NCBI RefSeq assembly: GCF_003991205.1 | Contig: NZ_RXOZ01000037.1 | Span: 1-64,000 of the forward strand | DNA length: 64,000 nucleotides | Source of the DNA: Georgenia sp. SYP-B2076 | Lineage (GTDB): Bacteria > Actinomycetota > Actinomycetes > Actinomycetales > Actinomycetaceae | Reading direction: 5' to 3' | Shown here: positions 57,720 through 64,000 of the stretch, piece after piece | Numbering within the stretch: position 1 is the stretch's first letter | Layout: every line of letters starts with the position of its first letter | The notes under the pieces: model-generated | What the model was told of the DNA's origin: nothing | What the model saw: only the letters and a program-made list of their open reading frames with translations | Database searches by the model: none | Program-made: the position numbers and the translations under genes

Positions 57720-58429
57720 CCGTCGACCTGGCGGCCCTGTCCACGGCGGTCCGAGAAGCCGTCGCCGAGTGCCGCGAGCGCGTGGCGGCGCTGCACGCCG
57801 AGCTGCCCCGCAACCAGCTCGTGGTCTGGACGGCCGGCAACGTCTCCGAGCGGGTGCCCGGCGCGGACCTCTTCGTCATCAAGCCGTCCGGCGTGAGCTA
57901 CGACGAGCTGGACGCCGCGACCATGGTGGTCTGCGACCTGGGCGGCAACAAGATCGAGGACGGCACCGCGGAGCGGCTCCAGCCCTCCTCGGACACGGCC
58001 GCCCACGCCTACGTCTACCGGCACATGCCGGAGGTCGGTGGCGTCGTGCACACCCACTCCACCTACGCCACCGCCTGGGCCGCCCGCGGGGAGCCGGTGC
58101 CGTGCGTGCTCACGATGATGGCCGACGAGTTCGGCGGCGACATCCCCGTCGGCCCCTTCGCCCTCATCGGTGACGACTCCATCGGGCGCGGGATCGTCGA
58201 GACGCTGCGGGAGTCGCGCTCCCCGGCCGTCCTCATGCGCAACCACGGGCCGTTCACCGTGGGCAGGGACGCCCGCGCGGCCGTCAAGGCCGCCGTCATG
58301 TGTGAGGAGGTGGCCCGCACCGTCCACATCGCCCGCCAGCTCGGCGAGCCCACGCCCATCCCCGCCGCCGACGTCGACGCGCTCTTCGCGCGCTACCAGC
58401 AGGTCTACGGCCAGCGAGGGGAGAGGTGA
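57716..58429 (+). CDS. araD: L-ribulose-5-phosphate 4-epimerase
   Basis: Epimerises L-ribulose-5-phosphate to D-xylulose-5-phosphate, joining the xylose route. The 237-aa class II aldolase-fold protein has the zinc histidines in [13 protein letters not shown] and the later NHGPFTVG, and [10 protein letters not shown] and [11 protein letters not shown] for phosphate binding. It overlaps araB (ATGA) and shares one base with the araA ATG (TGATG). Confidence 0.94.
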   Translation: MTVDLAALSTAVREAVAECRERVAALHAELPRNQLVVWTAGNVSERVPGADLFVIKPSGVSYDELDAATMVVCDLGGNKIEDGTAERLQPSSDTAAHAYVYRHMPEVGGVVHTHSTYATAWAARGEPVPCVLTMMADEFGGDIPVGPFALIGDDSIGRGIVETLRESRSPAVLMRNHGPFTVGRDARAAVKAAVMCEEVARTVHIARQLGEPTPIPAADVDALFARYQQVYGQRGER

Positions 58430-59937
58430 TGTCCGCGCCGTTCGAGGGCAAGGAGATCTGGTTCCTGACCGGGAGCCAGGACCTGTACGGCGAGGACACG
58501 CTGCACCAGGTCGCCGAGCAGTCCCGGGAGGTGGCCTCCACCCTCGACGGCGCCGCGGAGATCCCCGTGCGCATCGTGTGGAAGCCGGTCCTGAAGGACC
58601 GCGACGCCATCCGCCGGGCGGCGCTGGAGGCCAACGCCGCCGACGCCTGCCTGGGCGTGATCGTGTGGATGCACACGTTCTCGCCCGCGAAGATGTGGAT
58701 CCTGGGCCTGGACGTCCTGGCCAAGCCGATGCTCCACCTGCACACCCAGGCCAACGTGGCCCTGCCGTGGGCGGACATCGACATGGACTTCATGAACCTG
58801 AACCAGGCCGCCCACGGCGACCGGGAGTTCGGCTACGTCGCCACCCGTCTCGGCGCCCGCCGCAAGACGGTGGTGGGCCACGCGAGCAGCGCGCGCGTCC
58901 AGGCGCAGGTGGCGTCGTGGGCCAGGGCGGCCGCGGGGTGGGCCGCCATGCACGAGCTGCGCGTGGCGCGCTTCGGCGACAACATGCGCGACGTCGCCGT
59001 GACCGAGGGGGACAAGACGGAGGCCGAGCTGCGCCTCGGCGTCTCCGTCAACACCTGGGGGGTCAACGACCTCGCCGACGCGGTCGACGCCGTCGCCGAC
59101 GTCGACGCCGACGCGCTGGTCGACGTCTACGACGGGGCGTACGACGTCGCGGAGGAGCTGGGCCCGGGTGGCGGGCGCCGCGAGTCGCTGCGCTACGGCG
59201 CGCGCCTCGAGCTGGGGATGCGGGCCTTCCTGGACGCCGGCGGGTTCGCGGCCTTCACGACGAACTTCCAGGACCTGGGCGCGCTGCGCCAGCTGCCCGG
59301 CCTCGCCGTCCAGCGCCTCATGGCCGACGGGTACGGGTTCGGCGCGGAGGGGGACTGGAAGACCGCGATCCTCGTGCGGGCCGCGAAGGTCATGGGGCAC
59401 GGCCTGCCCGGCGGCGCCTCGCTCATGGAGGACTACACCTACGAGCTCACGCCCGGCCAGGAGAAGATCCTCGGGGCCCACATGCTCGAGGTCTGCCCGA
59501 CCCTGACCACCCGGCGCCCCCGGCTGGAGATCCATCCGCTCGGCATCGGCGGGCGCGAGGACCCGGTGCGCCTCGTCTTCGACACCGACCCCGGCCCGGG
59601 GCTGGTCGTGGCCATGTCCGACATGCGCGACCGGTTCCGGCTCGTCGCCAACGTCGTCGACGTCGTCCCGCCGGACGCGGACCTGCCGAACCTGCCCGTC
59701 GCCCGGGCCGTGTGGGAGCCCCGACCAGACCTGGAGACGTCGGCGCGGTGCTGGCTCACCGCCGGCGGGGCGCACCACACGGTCATGACCACGGCCGTCG
59801 GGCTCGAGGTCTTCGAGGACCTCGCCGACATCGCCGGGCTCGAGCTCGCCGTCATCGACGGTGCCACCACGCCCCGGGGCTTCGCCCGCGAGCTGCGCTG
59901 GAACCAGGCGTACTACCGCCTGGCCCAGGGAATGTGA
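58429..59937 (+). CDS. araA: L-arabinose isomerase
   Basis: Converts L-arabinose to L-ribulose with Mn2+. The 502-aa protein starts [21 protein letters not shown], the family signature, and has [13 protein letters not shown], a conserved GAEGDWKTA segment with metal-site Glu, and MEDYTYEL. I use ATG 58429, after GAGGGGAGAGG, rather than the GTG one codon upstream. araB-araD-araA runs as one overlapping unit, followed by a transporter 123 bases later. Confidence 0.95.
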   Translation: MSAPFEGKEIWFLTGSQDLYGEDTLHQVAEQSREVASTLDGAAEIPVRIVWKPVLKDRDAIRRAALEANAADACLGVIVWMHTFSPAKMWILGLDVLAKPMLHLHTQANVALPWADIDMDFMNLNQAAHGDREFGYVATRLGARRKTVVGHASSARVQAQVASWARAAAGWAAMHELRVARFGDNMRDVAVTEGDKTEAELRLGVSVNTWGVNDLADAVDAVADVDADALVDVYDGAYDVAEELGPGGGRRESLRYGARLELGMRAFLDAGGFAAFTTNFQDLGALRQLPGLAVQRLMADGYGFGAEGDWKTAILVRAAKVMGHGLPGGASLMEDYTYELTPGQEKILGAHMLEVCPTLTTRRPRLEIHPLGIGGREDPVRLVFDTDPGPGLVVAMSDMRDRFRLVANVVDVVPPDADLPNLPVARAVWEPRPDLETSARCWLTAGGAHHTVMTTAVGLEVFEDLADIAGLELAVIDGATTPRGFARELRWNQAYYRLAQGM

Positions 59938-60060
59938 GGCGCCGCTGACCCTGAGCGTCCCCGCCGCGGCGGGGGTACGCACGCCCCTCGTGCGCGAGCG
60001 GGCACGAGAGCCAGCCACGCCGGCCGGCTCGCCGGCAGGACACGTCAAGGAGGAAGACAC
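59938..60060 (+). promoter_or_regulatory. Gap between araA and the arabinose binding-protein gene, with stem-loops
   Basis: A 7-bp stem, CTCGTGC (59987-59993) with GCACGAG (60002-60008), is followed by GCCGGC (60019-60024) with GCCGGC (60031-60036). No convincing promoter or LacI operator is seen, so the transporter genes are probably transcribed from the araB promoter. The ribosome site AAGGAGGAAG lies just before 60061. Confidence 0.4.
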
Positions 60061-61212
60061 ATGAGGAAGAGCAGGCTCACGGCACTGGCGGCAAGCGTCG
60101 CCCTCGCACTCGGGCTCGCGGCGTGCGGCGGCGGCGGCGCCGGCGGGGGCGGCGGTGCCTCCGGGGGCGCCAGCGGCGGCGGGAGCGGGGAGGGCGGGAT
60201 GGTCGGCGTGAGCATGCCGACGCAGACGTCCGAGCGCTGGATCGCCGACGGCAAGGCGGTCGAGTCGGGTCTGAAGGACGCCGGGTACAAGGTCTCCCTG
60301 CAGTTCGCCGGTGACGACATCCCCACCCAGTCCCAGCAGATCGACCAGATGATCACCCAGGGAGTCAAGCTCTTGGTCATCGCCGCGATCGACGGCACGG
60401 CCCTGTCCGGGCAGCTCCAGGCCGCCAAGGACGCGGGCATCCCGGTGATCTCCTACGACCGGCTGATCCGGGACACCCCGAACGTGGACTTCTACGTCAC
60501 CTTCGACAACTACCAGGTCGGGGTTCAGCAGGCGACCTCCCTGCTGACGGGCCTGGGCCTGCTCAACAAGGACGGTTCCCCGGGCAGCGCCACGGGTCCG
60601 TTCAACGTCGAGCTGTTCGCGGGCTCGCTCGACGACAACAACGCCCACTTCTTCTGGCAGGGCGCGATGGACACCCTCAAGCCCTACCTCGACAAGGGCA
60701 CGCTCGTCGTGAAGTCCGGCCAGACGAAGATCGAGCAGGCCGCGATCCTGCGCTGGCAGCAGGAGACGGCCCAGAAGCGCATGGAAGACCTGCTGACCGG
60801 CGCCTACAGCGACGGTTCCAAGGTCAACGGCGTGCTCTCCCCGTTCGACGGGCTCTCCCGCGGCATCATCACCGCCCTGCAGAACGCCGGCTACAAGGCC
60901 GGTCAGGACATGCCCATCGTCACCGGGCAGGACGCGGAGATCGCCTCGGTCAAGCTCATCGCCGACGGCGTGCAGTACTCGACCATCTTCAAGGACACCC
61001 GCAAGCTCGCCAAGCAGGCGGTCACCTCCTCCGAGGCGTTCCTGAGCGGCAAGCAGCCGGAGGCGAACGACACCAAGACGTACGACAACGGCGTCAAGGT
61101 CGTCCCGTCCTTCCTCCTGCAGTCGGACATCGTCTACGCCGACAACATCCAGAAGCTGCTCGTCGACTCGGGCTACTACACCGAGCAGCAGGTCAAGAGC
61201 GGCCAGGCCTGA
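60061..61212 (+). CDS. chvE: CUT2 sugar-binding lipoprotein (arabinose-associated)
   Basis: A 383-aa ChvE-like protein, paralogous to the one at 49300. The lipobox LAAC gives lipidated Cys22, followed by a very Gly-rich linker (23-46). The mature domain begins MVGVSMPTQTSERWIADGK and keeps the IAAIDGTALSGQL, SYDRLIRDTP and VVPSFLLQSD features. Placement after araBDA points to L-arabinose. Confidence 0.92.
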   Translation: MRKSRLTALAASVALALGLAACGGGGAGGGGGASGGASGGGSGEGGMVGVSMPTQTSERWIADGKAVESGLKDAGYKVSLQFAGDDIPTQSQQIDQMITQGVKLLVIAAIDGTALSGQLQAAKDAGIPVISYDRLIRDTPNVDFYVTFDNYQVGVQQATSLLTGLGLLNKDGSPGSATGPFNVELFAGSLDDNNAHFFWQGAMDTLKPYLDKGTLVVKSGQTKIEQAAILRWQQETAQKRMEDLLTGAYSDGSKVNGVLSPFDGLSRGIITALQNAGYKAGQDMPIVTGQDAEIASVKLIADGVQYSTIFKDTRKLAKQAVTSSEAFLSGKQPEANDTKTYDNGVKVVPSFLLQSDIVYADNIQKLLVDSGYYTEQQVKSGQA

Positions 61213-61225
61213 TCCGCTCGCCCGG

Positions 61226-61262
61226 CCGGTGGGTCTGGCGGCGCGGCCGCCAGACCCACCGG
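61226..61262 (+). promoter_or_regulatory. 17-bp perfect hairpin between binding-protein and ATPase genes
   Basis: 61226-61242 pairs perfectly with 61246-61262 around a GCG loop, starting 13 bases after the binding-protein stop. This is the strongest of three hairpins at this position in the sugar transport operons. It may be a partial terminator or a 3'-end stabiliser. Confidence 0.65.
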
Positions 61263-61287
61263 GCAGGCACAACACAAGGAGTGACGC

Positions 61288-62882
<1,595 letters not shown>

Positions 62883-62886
<4 letters not shown>

Positions 62887-64000
62887 CTGGCATCACGAGC
62901 CTGCGCGAGCTCCTGACCAGGAACCTGCGCCAGAGCGGCATCTACATCGCCTTCGTGCTCATCGTGGGGCTGTTCACCATCCTGACCGGTGGCGTGCTCC
63001 TGAGCCCGGGCAACATCACCAACCTCGTCCTGCAGTACTCCTACATCCTCATCCTGGCCATCGGCATGGTCATCGTGATCATCGGTGGGCACATCGACCT
63101 CTCCGTCGGCTCGGTGGTGGCGCTCACCGGCGCCGTCTCTGCCGTCCTCGTCATCCAGAACGGGATGCCGTGGTGGGTCGGGGTGCTCGCCGCCCTGGGC
63201 ACGGGGCTGCTCGTCGGCGTGTGGCAGGGCTTCTGGGTCGCCTACGTCGGGATCCCCGCCTTCATCGTCACCCTCGCCGGCATGCTCATCTTCCGCGGGC
63301 TGACCCTGCAGGTGCTCCACAACATCTCGCTCTCGCCGTTCCCGGGGCAGTACCAGAGGATCGCGAGCGGCTTCCTCAACGGGCTCCTCGGGGGCCAGGG
63401 GGTCGACATCTTCACGCTGCTCATCGCCGCCATCGCGGTCGTGGGCTACGCCGTGAACTCGTTCCGGCACCGTCAGGCGCGCCTGCGGTACAAGCAGCCC
63501 GTCGAGGCGATGCCGCTGTTCATCCTCAAGGTGGTGGCCATCGCGATCGTCGTGATGCTGTTCGCCTACCAGCTCGCGCGCAGCCGTGGCCTGCCCATCG
63601 TGCTCATCCTCCTGGCTGTGCTGATCCTCGCGTACAGCCTCGTGACCACCAAGAGCGTCTTCGGCCGGCACGTCTACGCGATCGGGGGGAACCTCAGCGC
63701 GGCCATGCTCTCGGGCGTGAAGGTCCGAAAGGTCAACTTCTGGATCTTCGTCAACATGGGCCTGCTCTCCTCCGTCGCGGGCATCGTCTACTCCTCCCGC
63801 TCGAACGGGGCTCAGCCAGCGGCGGGCAACATGTTCGAGCTCGACGCGATCGCCGCCGCGTTCATCGGCGGTGCGGCCGTCACGGGCGGGGTGGGCACGG
63901 TGGTCGGCGCCATGGTCGGTGGTCTGATCATGGCGGTGATGAGCAACGGCATGCAGCTCATGGGCATCGAGCAGTCCGTCCAGGCCGTGGTCCGTGGTCT
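62883..64000 (+). CDS. mmsB: CUT2 sugar ABC transporter permease (arabinose-associated), cut by window end
   Basis: The first 372 residues of a multispanning permease paralogous to the one at 46515. It has [22 protein letters not shown], the shared [23 protein letters not shown] in two blocks, and [25 protein letters not shown] near the visible end. No stop occurs before base 64000; compared with its paralogue only a few dozen residues are missing. It completes the arabinose operon. Confidence 0.92.

Noticed and set aside
58426-58428. GTG one codon before the araA ATG
   Set aside because: It lies inside the likely ribosome-binding region; ATG 58429 gives the TGATG overlap seen at other junctions here.

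Overview
The window is very GC-rich and gene-dense, with many GTG starts, 1-4 bp start/stop overlaps and leaderless TANNNT promoters. With the gene set (DUF2342 zincin, DUF3180, a DUF2520-PanC fusion, a Rv2747-type ArgA, paired bacterial PH proteins, DisA next to RadA) this points to a high-GC Actinomycetota chromosome, most likely Micrococcales (Cellulomonas/Georgenia-like; genus is a guess). I see no rRNA, tRNA, CRISPR, insertion sequence, phage, attachment site or origin, and no gene-free stretch above 300 bases; the longest, about 276 bases at 18755-19030, holds the rha promoter and leader.

Region 1 (1-18.8 kb) is housekeeping: the end of an NlpC/P60 hydrolase, ppa, dacB, DUF2342-tilS, hpt, ftsH-folE, folP-folBK-DUF3180, two PH-domain membrane proteins, a pantothenate operon (DUF2520/PanG-like-PanC fusion, panD), lysS, a DUF4349 lipoprotein and a uridine-kinase-like P-loop protein.

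Region 2 (18.8-34.3 kb) is an L-rhamnose island. rhaI, a two-domain aldolase/dehydrogenase and rhaB are followed by a CUT2 transporter (rhaSTPQ) and a ketose-3-epimerase-like gene. On the opposite strand an SMP-30 lactonase-lutABC operon can carry the L-lactate arm of rhamnose breakdown to pyruvate. Region 3 (34.3-40.4 kb) holds glpD, glpF and glpK, divergent from a SorC-family regulator with two matching operators between them; argA overlaps the regulator gene.

Region 4 (40.4-46.5 kb) returns to core functions: mutY, a small membrane protein, a secreted or anchored protein, disA, radA and an acyl-CoA dehydrogenase. Region 5 (46.5-64 kb) is a pentose island: a xylose-type CUT2 transporter and ROK repressor facing xylAB, then a LacI regulator and an araB-araD-araA operon that continues into a second, paralogous CUT2 transporter cut by the window end. 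The xylA and xylose-transport promoters carry the same operator overlapping the -10, and the ara operon has a perfect 20-bp LacI-type palindrome.

No wholly new system is evident. The most distinctive features are the DUF2520-PanC fusion, the three operator sets, a possible leader ORF with alternative hairpins before rhaS, and a stem-loop between the binding-protein and ATPase genes in all three sugar transport operons.
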